This document shows positions 25,296 to 34,279 of a DNA stretch of 64,000 nucleotides, in pieces. The translations under genes and the position numbers were made by a program. How positions within the stretch are numbered: position 1 is the first letter of the stretch; every line of letters starts with the position of its first letter. Where the stretch lies: assembly GCF_900095865.1 (NCBI RefSeq), contig NZ_FMIZ01000007.1, forward strand, positions 864,529 through 928,528, read 5' to 3'. Below the pieces are notes generated by a model. It was not told the origin of the DNA. It saw only the letters and a program-made list of their open reading frames with translations, and ran no database searches. This stretch comes from Massilioclostridium coli. GTDB lineage: Bacteria; Bacillota; Clostridia; Oscillospirales; Ruminococcaceae.

Positions 25296-26984
25296 TTGGC
25301 GAGAAAGAAATCAAAGCTCAACGACAACAACCTCGCCATCGCGTACTATCGCTACTCCTCCCACTCGCAGAACGAGGCGAGCATCGAACAGCAGCGCGAG
25401 CTTGCCCACGAATGGGCGGACGCGCACGGGCTGAAAATCGTCCGAGAGTACGAGGACGCGGCCATATCCGGCACGAAGGAAGACCGTCCGGGATTCCAGC
25501 TTATGCTGTCGGAGGTCGCAAAAATCCGTCCGAACACCCTCATCGCGTGGAAGACCGACCGTTTGGGTCGCGATAAGTACGTGCTGGCGATGGCGAAGAA
25601 GACGATTCGCGACGCGGGGTGCGAGATACACCTGCTGGCGGAGAACATCCCGACGGACACCGCCGAGGGAATCCTCATCGAGGGGCTGATGGAGGCTCTG
25701 GCGGAGTATTACAGCCGGAACCTGTCCGTGCACATCCAACGAGGGATGGACTTCAACGCCGAGCACGCGAACTTCAACGGCCATAAGGTGTTCGGCTTCA
25801 AGACAGAGAAGGTGGACAAGAAGCGCAAGTACGTCATAGACCCCGATACCGCGCCGTTCGTGCAGTTGATGTTCACGAAGTACGCCGAAGGAGAACCCAT
25901 GCAGTCCATCTGCGACGAGTTCAACGAGGCCGGTCTGCGTACGTCGAGGGGTAACCCCTTCGGTGTGAAGACGATGCACAGGATGCTCAAGAACCGCGCG
26001 TACATCGGCGAGTACAGACACGGCGAGTTCGTCGTTCCCGGCGGGATGCCTGCTCTGGTCGACGAGGAGACGTTCGACAGGGCGCAGAAGCGCCTCGCCG
26101 AGAACAAGCGCAAGGGTTCCCAGAGGGCGCGAGGAATGGACGAGGATGGCGCTCCTCGCTACTGGCTGACTGGGAAGCTGTACTGCGGCGAGTGCGGGGA
26201 GACGATGCAAGGTGTCTCGGGCACGAGCAAGACGGGGCGCACGTATTACTACTACTATTGCTCCGCCCAGCGGAAGAAGCTGTGCGCGAAGAAGAAGGTC
26301 AAGAAGGACTGGATTGAGGGCCTCGTGACCGACGTCCTGAGGTACATCATCGACGACTCGGAGAACCTGATGTCCCTTGCGGTGGACGCCGCCGTGTACT
26401 ACAAGGAGCATTACAAGGAGACGGGATACCTCGAAGGTCTGGAGGCGAGGCGCAAGGAGGTCGAGAAGGGCATCGCGAACCTGATGAAGGCAATCGAGGG
26501 TGGTGCGCTCAGCGACACCCTCATAGAGCGCCTGAACCAGCTTGAGGCGCAGAAGGCATCCCTGAACGACGCGATACAGGCCGAGAACGTCAAGGTCTCG
26601 CTGTGCGAGGACGAGCACAGCATCAAGGCGTACTTCGAGAAGTTCCTCCACGCGGACTTCGACAACCCGGAGACGCGCGATAAGATATTGGAGTATTTCG
26701 TCGATAAGATTTATCTCTACGACGAGAAGCTGGTCGTGACCTCGTGGTATTCGGAGGATAAGACCGAAATCACGTGGGATATGCTGAAAGGAGCGGACGG
26801 CGACCCTTTTGTTAAAGGGGAAGCCGCCGAGTTCGACTGCTTCCCCTTAGGCTCCACCATGTTAGGTGTACAAAAAAGATATCACCCAAAAAAAGCCCGA
26901 GATTTCGGGCTTTTTTTCGTTTTAGCGGAGAGATTTCGCAGATCACGAACCATAGATATATTTCATAAAAAATTCATAATTTGA
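25296..26984 (+). CDS. Large serine recombinase (site-specific integrase)
   Basis: Integrates and excises the element. Catalytic domain: YYRYSSHSQNEASIEQQ (nucleophile serine among the first SS pair), ISGTKEDRPGF, WKTDRLGRDKY. A recombinase domain follows, then a zinc-ribbon (CGECGETMQG...CSAQRKKLC) and a coiled-coil (about 355-450). TTG at 25296 follows GGAGGTGATTCG and is preferred over GTG at 25269, which has no ribosome site. From codon 26859 on, the last 41 residues are encoded by DNA that looks chromosomal and even read through the terminator hairpin (ARDFGLFF), so this C-terminus exists only in the integrated state. Confidence 0.92.
   Translation: MARKKSKLNDNNLAIAYYRYSSHSQNEASIEQQRELAHEWADAHGLKIVREYEDAAISGTKEDRPGFQLMLSEVAKIRPNTLIAWKTDRLGRDKYVLAMAKKTIRDAGCEIHLLAENIPTDTAEGILIEGLMEALAEYYSRNLSVHIQRGMDFNAEHANFNGHKVFGFKTEKVDKKRKYVIDPDTAPFVQLMFTKYAEGEPMQSICDEFNEAGLRTSRGNPFGVKTMHRMLKNRAYIGEYRHGEFVVPGGMPALVDEETFDRAQKRLAENKRKGSQRARGMDEDGAPRYWLTGKLYCGECGETMQGVSGTSKTGRTYYYYYCSAQRKKLCAKKKVKKDWIEGLVTDVLRYIIDDSENLMSLAVDAAVYYKEHYKETGYLEGLEARRKEVEKGIANLMKAIEGGALSDTLIERLNQLEAQKASLNDAIQAENVKVSLCEDEHSIKAYFEKFLHADFDNPETRDKILEYFVDKIYLYDEKLVVTSWYSEDKTEITWDMLKGADGDPFVKGEAAEFDCFPLGSTMLGVQKRYHPKKARDFGLFFVLAERFRRSRTIDIFHKKFII
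26832..26859. other. attR: right junction of the mobilizable element
   Basis: TTCGACT (26832-26838) and CTCCACCA (26852-26859) repeat words of the tmRNA 3' end. Directly after it the base composition drops and a terminator appears that would suit the original tmRNA gene. It lies inside the recombinase coding sequence. Confidence 0.6.
26892..26917 (+). terminator. Probable native ssrA terminator, displaced by the element
   Basis: AAAGCCCGA / TCGGGCTTT with a short loop, A-run before and seven Ts after. It would have stood about 35 bases after the tmRNA CCA before integration. Confidence 0.8.
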
Positions 26985-27025
26985 GGATCTGAACTCATGT
27001 GAATAAAAAAATAGAAAAGATAATA

Positions 27026-27060
27026 AGCAGATAAAAAGCAATTTTTATCTGCTTTTTTCA
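27026..27060. terminator. Terminator at the left edge of the conjugative element
   Basis: AAGCAGATAAAAA / TTTTTATCTGCTT hairpin with a GCAA loop and a T-run. The rest of 26985-27193 is AT-rich with no other recognised site. Confidence 0.8.
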
Positions 27061-27193
27061 TTTATAAAAGTTAATTTTTTGTGAAATAAGTAAGAAAAGT
27101 ACATATTGAATTAAAGGAGGTATTGAAGATTAGAAACTAAGAAACAATCAAAGAAACAAATAAAAGTAGAACATCATGAAGGAGGGAGAGTGG

Positions 27194-27829
27194 ATGGAAA
27201 CCAAAGGGCTCACCTGCAAAATACCCTTGGAACTGCACAATAAGATCAGCGAAGAAATGAAAACCAAGGGAATGACAATGAGCAAATTTGTTGAGATGTT
27301 GATTTTAGAACATTATGAAAGGAATGAGCAGACAGTGGGAAACACAAGGACATTGGCGTTCCAGGTGAGCGAAGATCTGTTCCAGAAAGTGAAGGAATAT
27401 CTGACCTGGCATGAGCAGAACTGCGGGAGGAAGATAACCCAAAAAGAATTCGTGATCGGGTTGATTGAGGATGAGCTGGAACGAGTCAGTGAGGAACTGG
27501 AACAAATGCGGACAGCAAGGGAACAGGAACAAATAGAGAGGGACAGTGAAGCCCTAGAAAGAAAGGAAATCGAAGAAGACAAGGAAGTACCAACTGAGGA
27601 AGAAACAACCGGTTTTGACGAAGAATCAGGGGGTGTGGAAACAGAAGGATTTGATGAGGAAGAAACAGAAGAATCTGAAATGGGAGGTGAATCAGAAAAT
27701 GAGGAATTTGATCAGAATGAGGAAACATCTGATTTTGATGTAGGAGAGGAAGAATATGAAGATTATGAGGAAACCGATTCGGAGGAACAGGAGGAAGATT
27801 TAGAAGAAGGAAGCTATTTATCCATGTAA
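27194..27829 (+). CDS. Ribbon-helix-helix protein with long acidic tail
   Basis: A 211-residue protein. Residues 1-45 look like a ribbon-helix-helix or CopG-type fold (TCKIPLELHNKISEEMKTKG, MSKFVEMLILEHYE). A second such unit may follow (about 53-95), then a helix and a strongly acidic, Glu/Asp-rich disordered tail to the end. The ATG at 27194 follows GGAGGGAGAG; the frame's earlier ATG at 27176 overlaps that site. It stands alone between terminators at the element's left edge, so a partition- or regulator-like role is possible but unproven. Confidence 0.65.
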   Translation: METKGLTCKIPLELHNKISEEMKTKGMTMSKFVEMLILEHYERNEQTVGNTRTLAFQVSEDLFQKVKEYLTWHEQNCGRKITQKEFVIGLIEDELERVSEELEQMRTAREQEQIERDSEALERKEIEEDKEVPTEEETTGFDEESGGVETEGFDEEETEESEMGGESENEEFDQNEETSDFDVGEEEYEDYEETDSEEQEEDLEEGSYLSM

Positions 27830-27837
27830 AAGAAAGA

Positions 27838-27871
27838 AGCAGGTAAGAGAAAATCTTACCTGCTTTTTTTC
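27838..27871 (+). terminator. Terminator after the acidic-tail gene
   Basis: Perfect 11-bp stem AGCAGGTAAGA / TCTTACCTGCT followed by seven Ts. Confidence 0.92.
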
Positions 27872-27897
27872 TGCCCGGAAAGTGAGGAACAGAAAAT

Positions 27898-28251
27898 ATG
27901 TATACCGAGAACCAGCATAGAAAAATATTTGAACAGGTAATAGACAGGATGAACCAGAAAAACAGGAATCTATTGGCAACAGTGTACCTTTTGACAGCGG
28001 AGCCCTCCATTTGGCAGATTGCCTCTGCCAGAGTGACAAGAGATAGCATTGATTTTGAGAATATGTCTCTGGGAAGTTTAAAGCCAACGGAATATACCCT
28101 GTTTGCGGTGGCCAAAGACCTGTATTGCGGGACAGAACTGGTCTCCATCTCAGATTTAGCCAATCGGAACCTCCTTCCAGAGGAACTGTTCCGTCTGGTT
28201 TGTTCAGCTTTGTGCATTGGTAGGCATGGCAAAAAAGTATTGGAGGAATAG
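27898..28251 (+). CDS. Conserved hypothetical protein of conjugative elements
   Basis: A 117-residue soluble protein beginning MYTENQHRKIFEQVIDRMN. It contains LLATVYLLTAEPSIWQIA and LKPTEYTLFAVAKDLYCG, and looks mostly helical. I recall similar small proteins near transfer genes of Firmicutes conjugative elements but cannot name a function. The next gene begins four bases after its stop, so it is the first gene of the accessory operon. Confidence 0.6.
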   Translation: MYTENQHRKIFEQVIDRMNQKNRNLLATVYLLTAEPSIWQIASARVTRDSIDFENMSLGSLKPTEYTLFAVAKDLYCGTELVSISDLANRNLLPEELFRLVCSALCIGRHGKKVLEE

Positions 28252-28254
28252 AGA

Positions 28255-28770
28255 ATGAAACGAGATATGGAAAAACGGACGGTGGAGATTGCAATGCCAA
28301 TCGAGCCACAATGGTTGGAAGGGATTCCTCCCAACTGCGTCCTGAAGATAGCGAACCCAGATGAGATTACCGAACGGTTTCAGAAACTATCGCCGGATGA
28401 CCTTCCCAGCCTGAAACAGCTGAGCAAAGAACTGTCCAGATTCAGTCCAGAGGAAAAAGAGAAACTGAATGCCATGATGGAATACACCAAATGCCATGAC
28501 GTCCGTTCGGCGTTGGATTTGACAAAATGTATGGAATATTTCCAATACACGCCGGATGTACCGGACGTGAAAACCTTGGGTAGATTGCTGTCAGATCAAG
28601 CAACAGCAAATCCAACTTATGAAACTTATCAAAAGATAGGAGAACAATATCTGAACAACCATGTAGGCTGCGGAATTGTGTGTGGCGGGTTGCTGCAAAT
28701 CGACCTGCAAAAGTATTCCCAATATACAAACCAATCAGAAGATATGGAACCTGTTTCATTGCAGATGTGA
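28255..28770 (+). CDS. ArdA-like antirestriction-type protein
   Basis: A 171-residue acidic protein. The central part (LPSLKQLSKELSRFSPEEKEKLNAMMEY, then a ...LDLTKCMEYFQYTPDV segment and the phrase TLGRLLSD) follows the ArdA layout seen in Firmicutes elements, where ArdA-like proteins mimic DNA and block type I restriction enzymes. The N-terminal part is not typical, so it may be only a domain relative. It shares an operon with the methylase gene downstream, consistent with evading host restriction. Confidence 0.5.
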   Translation: MKRDMEKRTVEIAMPIEPQWLEGIPPNCVLKIANPDEITERFQKLSPDDLPSLKQLSKELSRFSPEEKEKLNAMMEYTKCHDVRSALDLTKCMEYFQYTPDVPDVKTLGRLLSDQATANPTYETYQKIGEQYLNNHVGCGIVCGGLLQIDLQKYSQYTNQSEDMEPVSLQM

Positions 28771-28794
28771 CAACAAGAAAGGATTGAAAACGAT

Positions 28795-28956
28795 ATGACA
28801 TTGTATTTCGCGTTATTAGGTCTATTGCTGGAAGGGTTGATGGCAATTGGTTTGGCAGTATTTCTTGTTTTTTGCTATGAGTTCCGCAAAGAAGTGCTGC
28901 TCCAATTGGATCAAATCAGATATTTACTGGGAAAACAGAATCATCGGAGGGAATAA
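28795..28956 (+). CDS. Small single-pass membrane protein
   Basis: A 53-residue ORF, MTLYFALLGLLLEGLMAIGL at the start, one transmembrane helix, then a charged C-terminus (FRKEVLLQLDQIRYLLGKQ). A weak AAGGA site lies 13 bases upstream. It fits neatly between two genes of the accessory operon. Function unknown. Confidence 0.5.
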   Translation: MTLYFALLGLLLEGLMAIGLAVFLVFCYEFRKEVLLQLDQIRYLLGKQNHRRE

Positions 28957-28979
28957 AGCTATGAAAGGAGTTACCATGA

Positions 28980-29861
28980 TTGAACAGCCCAATTTGTTGG
29001 GTGGGAGGAAAAAAGCTGTTGAGGGAAATCATTGTGGACAGGTTTCCAGCCGGATATGAGAAGAACACCTATGCGGAATTGTTCGCGGGAGGAGCATGGG
29101 TGTTTTTTCATAAAAACCGATCACAGTTGGAGGTGATCAATGATTTTAACCATAACCTGGTCAACCTGTACCGCTGTATCCGGGATCAGCCGGAAGAATT
29201 GATTGACGCATTGACCCCAGCACTGAACGCAAGGGAAGAATTTGAACGGATTCGGTTGCTGTTAAAAAACCCAGTTGGTCTAAGTGATATAGAGCGAGCC
29301 TCATACTACTACCAGCAGATCAAGTTCAGCTACGCAGCCAGATTGAAAAGCTATGGAGGAAGGTCATGCAGTCTATGGTCACGATTTCCAGAAATGAAGC
29401 TGGCAGGCCAAAGGCTCAATGGAGTTGTAGTGGAAAACCTGGATTTCGAGGAACTGATCCATCGGTATGACAGCCCCAATACCCTGTTTTACGCGGACCC
29501 CCCATATGTAGAAACCGAAACCTATTACGACAACGCAAACTTTGGGCAGAAAGACCATGAAAGATTGGCCAACGCAGCCCGTGCCTTGCAGGGGAAAATC
29601 CTGATCTCCTACAACGCATGCCCAGTGGTTTACCAGCTTTACGCGACCAGCCAGTTTATGATAGAGGAAATGGAACGGCTGAGCAATATGGCACAGCGGT
29701 ATGAGGCGGGAAAAATGTACGTCGAATACCTGATCAGCAATTATGACACCACAGAGAAATTAAAACAGTCCAACCAAATCTCCCTGTTTGACAATGGAAA
29801 GCAGGGGTATGAGGAAATTATGAAAGAAAGGAAGATTGTATGGAACCCATTCCAGAGATAA
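28980..29861 (+). CDS. DNA adenine methyltransferase (Dam/D12 class)
   Basis: N6-adenine DNA methylase of 293 residues. The SAM-binding segments WVGGKKLLR and AELFAGGAWVFF lie at the N-terminus, and the catalytic motif is DPPY in FYADPPYVETE (about residues 178-188). The start is TTG at 28980, eight bases after AAAGGAG; the ATG four bases earlier opens a different, short frame. No cognate nuclease is beside it, so it is an orphan methylase, probably protecting the element from host restriction. Confidence 0.88.
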   Translation: MNSPICWVGGKKLLREIIVDRFPAGYEKNTYAELFAGGAWVFFHKNRSQLEVINDFNHNLVNLYRCIRDQPEELIDALTPALNAREEFERIRLLLKNPVGLSDIERASYYYQQIKFSYAARLKSYGGRSCSLWSRFPEMKLAGQRLNGVVVENLDFEELIHRYDSPNTLFYADPPYVETETYYDNANFGQKDHERLANAARALQGKILISYNACPVVYQLYATSQFMIEEMERLSNMAQRYEAGKMYVEYLISNYDTTEKLKQSNQISLFDNGKQGYEEIMKERKIVWNPFQR

Positions 29862-30157
29862 GGCCAAGAGATCAAGATAAGCTGGAGCAGCTGCAGAGGT
29901 TGCTCCAATCTTTGCTGGAAGCGATCCAGCAGGGGGATGTGTTGTTTTCGGTCTCCAAAGGGGATTTAAAAGAGATCGGGGCAAGATTTGATGAGTACGA
30001 AAATTTAACCCCGGACAACCTCTTTGAGTCCTATGTGAGTGATGACCGGATCATCCTCCATGTGCTGAATGAAAATGAATTCTGCCCCTATGTGGAGAGC
30101 TGCGGAAATGAATGCGAAACCTGCCCCTGCCGCAGATGTGAAAGGAGCCAAGAATGA
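29840..30157 (+). CDS. Hypothetical protein with Cys-rich C-terminus
   Basis: A 105-residue acidic protein overlapping the methylase end by 22 bases. The N-terminal half is helical (QDKLEQLQRLLQSLLEAI). The last 25 residues hold six cysteines (CPYVESCGNECETCPCRRC), suggesting a bound metal ion. It overlaps the following AbrB-like gene (ATGA), so the two are translationally coupled. Family not recognised. Confidence 0.6.
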   Translation: MEPIPEIRPRDQDKLEQLQRLLQSLLEAIQQGDVLFSVSKGDLKEIGARFDEYENLTPDNLFESYVSDDRIILHVLNENEFCPYVESCGNECETCPCRRCERSQE

Positions 30158-30327
30158 GGATCTACCGGATATTAGGGAAAAAAGGAAGGATTACAATCCC
30201 ATTCCGATTCCAAATTCAAATGGGGCTGTCAGAGAACGATATCCTGTCGTTTGAATTGAGGGATCATAACACAATCATCCTTCGCAAAGAACGGCTCTGT
30301 GACTGCCACAAAAATAGGAGTAAATGA
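30154..30327 (+). CDS. AbrB/SpoVT-like small DNA-binding protein
   Basis: A 57-residue protein with the swapped-hairpin pattern of the SpoVT-AbrB fold: GRITIPFRFQIQMGLSENDILSFE then a terminal strand NTIILRKER and CDC near the end. AAAGGAG precedes the ATG, which overlaps the previous stop. Such proteins act as transition-state regulators or antitoxins; no toxin partner is next to it. It may regulate the transfer operon that starts with the adhesin. Confidence 0.65.
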   Translation: MRIYRILGKKGRITIPFRFQIQMGLSENDILSFELRDHNTIILRKERLCDCHKNRSK

Positions 30328-30367
30328 TTGAGAAAGCAGATCGAAAGATATATGTTAGGAGGTTCTT

Positions 30368-33300
30368 ATGAAAACCTGTATGAAAAAAAGTGTCGCCCTG
30401 TTGTTGGCAATGGTGATGACATTCTGCTCTATCACATTGGGTATGACAGCATCAGCAGCGGAAGAAAAAATTGTCTCCATCATCAACCTGCCAAGAGCCA
30501 ATGACCCCAACAAGGAGGGGTGGGGTCATTCCAACATCAATCTGCTGAATGGATGGAGTTTTAAAGAAACAGATCATGCTACTGTCATCTCGGTGGACGG
30601 GTATGAGGGGAAAAGCTGTTACTGTATTGAGCCAGGAATCGCTTTAAAAGGAGGCGACCGACTTTCAGGAGAAGGAGAAGATTTCTGGAACAACTATCCT
30701 TCCCAATATAATGACGTGTTGACCCCAGACCAGATAAAAACATATATTGGACGGATTATGATCAACGGCTGGTGTGGGAACAACAGCCTGAACTGGGTGT
30801 GCACTGATCCCCAAAGGGCGGATGAAGCGGCACAGTATCTGGCAACCCAATTATTGATCTGGGAAGTATGCGTTGGGGAACGGGATGTGGATTTTAATAA
30901 GGTTGACGCTGTGGCAAAAGGGGCATCCAATGTATTAGAAGCTATCCAGCCAAACCATCCCCTCTATTCCTTGATAATGAGCCACTATACCGATATCGCC
31001 AACAAGGTCAAACAGCATACCACCCTTCCAGGCGGTTTTTCCAGAATGCCGGAACAGGCGCAGACAGTGGAACTCACATGGGATGGAAGCCAGTATTCCG
31101 CCACCATCCAGGATGGGAACAACATCCTTTCCAATTTTGAATTCAGCGGAACTGGATTGTCTTTTTCGAAAAATGGGGATCAATTGACTATCACTTCCCC
31201 AATCCCTCTCACAGATCCAGTCCAGGTTACGGCGAACAAACAAAACTCCAATCGGAAAGGGGTGCTGGTCTGGACAGACCATGTAATAGACCCTAACACA
31301 GGAGGAGGGCAGGACATCGCCACCTACGGGGAAACCATCAGCGATCCAATTGTAGGTTACCTGAATGTGAAAACCAATTATGGAAGCGTGGAAATCATCA
31401 AAACCTCGGAGGACGATAAGATCGAAAATATCGGCTTCACAATAGAAGGAAATGGGACAAACGGAACCTATTACACGGACAGAGAAGGAAAAATCATGAT
31501 CCCAAACCTCCAGCCAGGAGAATATACGGTATCCGAACTTCCCTCAGAGAACTACGAGCCACAGGAACCGCAACAGGTTACCGTTATTGGAGGAAGAACC
31601 AGCACCGTTACCTTCAACAATAGTTTGAAACGTGGAGGATTAAAGGTCATAAAAAGTTCAGAAGATTCGTTTGTGGAAGGGGTCAAGTTCCATCTGTATG
31701 GCACTTCCCAGTCTGGGGATAAGGTCAACGCATACGCAGTAACCGATGAAAGTGGAATTGCCACCTTTTCGGATCTTTTCATTGGGCAGTCCTACACATT
31801 GGAAGAAGTGGATACTGATCAGAAATATGTCATACCAGAACCACAGAATGCTGTGGTGGAATGGGACCAGACAACAGAATACCAATTTGAAAATATATTA
31901 AAGAAATTTTCCGTTACTCTGAAAAAAGTGGATCAAGATACACTGGAACCGATGAGGGTATTAGAAGCAGGAACCACCCAGGGGGACGCTACCCTTGCAG
32001 GGGCAATCTATGGATTGTACAAAGGAGATGAATTGGTTGATACCTATATCACTGATTCCTCTGGCAGTTTCACCACCGGCTGGTATCCCTGTGGGGATAA
32101 CTGGACGATCCGTGAAATCCAACCCCCAGAAGGGTATCTCTTAAATGATGAAACCTATTTTATCGGTGCGGAGCCTGGAAATTTTCAGATTGAATACAAT
32201 CCATTGTCTATGAAAGCCATTGAAAAAGTAATCAAGGGAAACATCCAAATCATCAAACACCACGATGATGGGGACACTCAAATTGAAACGCCAGAACAGG
32301 GGGCGGAATTCCAGCTGTTCCTCAAACAGTCAGGAAGCTATGAGCAGGCGAAGGAAACCGAACGGGATCTGTTGACTACAGATGAAAATGGATTTGCGGA
32401 GAGCAAAGCCCTCCCCTATGGAATATACACGGTCAAACAGACAAAAGGTGCGCAAGGGACAGAGCTGATGCCGGAGTTTGACGTATTGATTCAGGAAGAT
32501 GGGAAAGTATACCGCTACCTCATCAACAACGCAATTTTCAAATCGGATATTGAGATTGTCAAGAAGGACAGTGAAACAGGAAAAATCATTGCGGCGTCTG
32601 GGATTGGGTTCAAAGTCCGTGATCTGTCCACCGGAGAATTTATCACTCAGCATGTAAACTATCCAACTCCGGAAGAAATCGATACCTTTTACACCGCATC
32701 CAACGGGAAGTTGATGCTGCCGGAACCTTTGGTAGTGGGAAACTACGAATTGGTGGAACAGCAAGCCCCCTATGGGTATGTATTGTCGGAAACACCTGTT
32801 CCATTTACCGTAGATGGGACAGAAACCACCATTACTGTGGAAAAATACAATACCCCACAGAAAGGAAAGATCATCATACAAAAGACTGGTGAACTCTTTT
32901 CCTCTGTGACAAAGACAGAGGATGGAAGATACCAGCCTGTATACCAGGAACATCATTTGTCAGGAGTAGAGTTCCGGATTACAGCGGCGGAAGATATCGT
33001 GACATTGGATGGGACGGTACGCTATCCAAAAGGCAAGGTGGTGGACACCATCACTACCGATGAAAACGGAATCGCTTCCAGCAAAGAACTGTATCTGGGC
33101 AGCTATCAGATGGAAGAAACAAATGTTCCAGCAGGGATGGTAAAGCCAGAGCCTCATACAGTGGAGCTCACCTATGCGGGACAGGAAGTGGAAGTGACGG
33201 AATTGGAGGAATCCATCTACAACCAGCGGCAGAGAGTATCCCTCCGATGGAACAAAGCAATGGAACAAGACAAACTGTTTGGCGTTCAAGGAGAACTCCA

Positions 33301-34279
33301 ATCCGTTGTATTTGGAATCTATGCCGCAGAAGAAATCCAGGCACAAGATGGAAGTGTAATACCAAAAGATGGTTTGATCGAACTGGTTTCCTGCGATGAA
33401 AACGGGATGGTAGCCTTCCAGTCTGATTTGCCAGTAAACCACTCCTACTATGTACAGGAATACAAGACAGATTCTGCATATATTTTGGATTCCACCAAGT
33501 ATCCTGTGAATACTGTGGTATCCGATCAAAGCATGGAGGTAATAGAGATTTCAGTCAACAATGGAGAACCCATTGAAAATGAAATCATCCGTGGAACAGT
33601 AGAGGGCAAAAAGGTGGACGAAGATGGCAATTCCATTGAGGGAGCCTTGTTCGGCTTATTCGCTCCAGATGAAACAGAATTCACAGAGGAAACGGCAATT
33701 GAGACAGCGACCAGCGATCTGTTTGGGCTCTTCACATTTTCCGATGTTCCGTATGGGGAATGGATTGTCCGTGAACTACAGCCAGCCCCATCCTTTGTGC
33801 CCAATGAAACTTCCTATCCAGTCACAGTGTCAGAGGATCAACAGTTGGTTGTGATTGAGGTAGAAAACCGGCATATCTATGGGGAATTGGAGATTACCAA
33901 AACCGATCTAGTGGATGGAAAGCCGCTTCCCAACGCAGGGTTCCGGATCCGCAATGAAGCTGGCGAGGTAGTAGAGGAAGGATATACCGATGAGAATGGG
34001 ATTGCCCGATTCCAACTTCAATATGGAACCTACACCTATGAAGAATTCGACGCCCCAGATGGGTATCGGATGGATACCACACCTCATGAATTTGAGATCA
34101 CAGAGGACGGCCAGATTGTCAAAGCGGTTATGACCAATGAGAGGAAACCCTCACCAGTCATCGAAACGCCAGCCACAGGGGATATTCCCCTCAATGGATT
34201 CTGGATCGGCCTTTGCGCTGTGGTATTGGGCGGTGGCATTGCCCTGATTATTATCAAGGTAAAAAACAAAAATCAATAA
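30368..34279 (+). CDS. Giant thioester/CnaB surface adhesin (TIE/SpaA-like)
   Basis: A 1303-residue wall-anchored protein. Signal peptide at 1-32. Residues about 60-250 look like a thioester domain: SCYCIEPG supplies the cysteine and ATQLLIWEV the glutamine, which would form a Cys-Gln bond able to react with host surfaces. About nine CnaB/SpaA-type domains follow (starting near 335, 430, 517, 625, 730, 835, 950, 1076 and 1169), each with the KxD/E-type isopeptide pattern. The end is TPATGD, a hydrophobic helix and KVKNKN, a sortase signal variant. AGGAGGT precedes the ATG. It heads the transfer operon; cell-cell or host adhesion during mating is a reasonable inference. Confidence 0.85.
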   Translation: MKTCMKKSVALLLAMVMTFCSITLGMTASAAEEKIVSIINLPRANDPNKEGWGHSNINLLNGWSFKETDHATVISVDGYEGKSCYCIEPGIALKGGDRLSGEGEDFWNNYPSQYNDVLTPDQIKTYIGRIMINGWCGNNSLNWVCTDPQRADEAAQYLATQLLIWEVCVGERDVDFNKVDAVAKGASNVLEAIQPNHPLYSLIMSHYTDIANKVKQHTTLPGGFSRMPEQAQTVELTWDGSQYSATIQDGNNILSNFEFSGTGLSFSKNGDQLTITSPIPLTDPVQVTANKQNSNRKGVLVWTDHVIDPNTGGGQDIATYGETISDPIVGYLNVKTNYGSVEIIKTSEDDKIENIGFTIEGNGTNGTYYTDREGKIMIPNLQPGEYTVSELPSENYEPQEPQQVTVIGGRTSTVTFNNSLKRGGLKVIKSSEDSFVEGVKFHLYGTSQSGDKVNAYAVTDESGIATFSDLFIGQSYTLEEVDTDQKYVIPEPQNAVVEWDQTTEYQFENILKKFSVTLKKVDQDTLEPMRVLEAGTTQGDATLAGAIYGLYKGDELVDTYITDSSGSFTTGWYPCGDNWTIREIQPPEGYLLNDETYFIGAEPGNFQIEYNPLSMKAIEKVIKGNIQIIKHHDDGDTQIETPEQGAEFQLFLKQSGSYEQAKETERDLLTTDENGFAESKALPYGIYTVKQTKGAQGTELMPEFDVLIQEDGKVYRYLINNAIFKSDIEIVKKDSETGKIIAASGIGFKVRDLSTGEFITQHVNYPTPEEIDTFYTASNGKLMLPEPLVVGNYELVEQQAPYGYVLSETPVPFTVDGTETTITVEKYNTPQKGKIIIQKTGELFSSVTKTEDGRYQPVYQEHHLSGVEFRITAAEDIVTLDGTVRYPKGKVVDTITTDENGIASSKELYLGSYQMEETNVPAGMVKPEPHTVELTYAGQEVEVTELEESIYNQRQRVSLRWNKAMEQDKLFGVQGELQSVVFGIYAAEEIQAQDGSVIPKDGLIELVSCDENGMVAFQSDLPVNHSYYVQEYKTDSAYILDSTKYPVNTVVSDQSMEVIEISVNNGEPIENEIIRGTVEGKKVDEDGNSIEGALFGLFAPDETEFTEETAIETATSDLFGLFTFSDVPYGEWIVRELQPAPSFVPNETSYPVTVSEDQQLVVIEVENRHIYGELEITKTDLVDGKPLPNAGFRIRNEAGEVVEEGYTDENGIARFQLQYGTYTYEEFDAPDGYRMDTTPHEFEITEDGQIVKAVMTNERKPSPVIETPATGDIPLNGFWIGLCAVVLGGGIALIIIKVKNKNQ

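Larger units (their letters stand above)
17212..26859. mobile_element. Integrative mobilizable element inserted in ssrA
   Basis: GC-rich block whose base and codon use differ sharply from both flanks. It contains its own excisionase-like gene, replicative helicase, oriT candidate, MobC, relaxase, accessory lipoprotein and a large serine recombinase at the right end. No mating-pore genes are present, so it would need a helper conjugation system; the conjugative element immediately to the right is a candidate. Boundaries rest on the CTCCACCA core shared by both junctions. Confidence 0.8.

Noticed and set aside
25311..26651. 446-codon open frame opposite the serine recombinase
   Set aside because: Same effect of high-GC coding DNA. 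The protein has no domain logic, while the plus strand is an unmistakable recombinase.
26968..26980. TTCATAATT repeated near 61645 as possible ends of the conjugative element
   Set aside because: Only nine AT-rich bases match, expected by chance in this composition.
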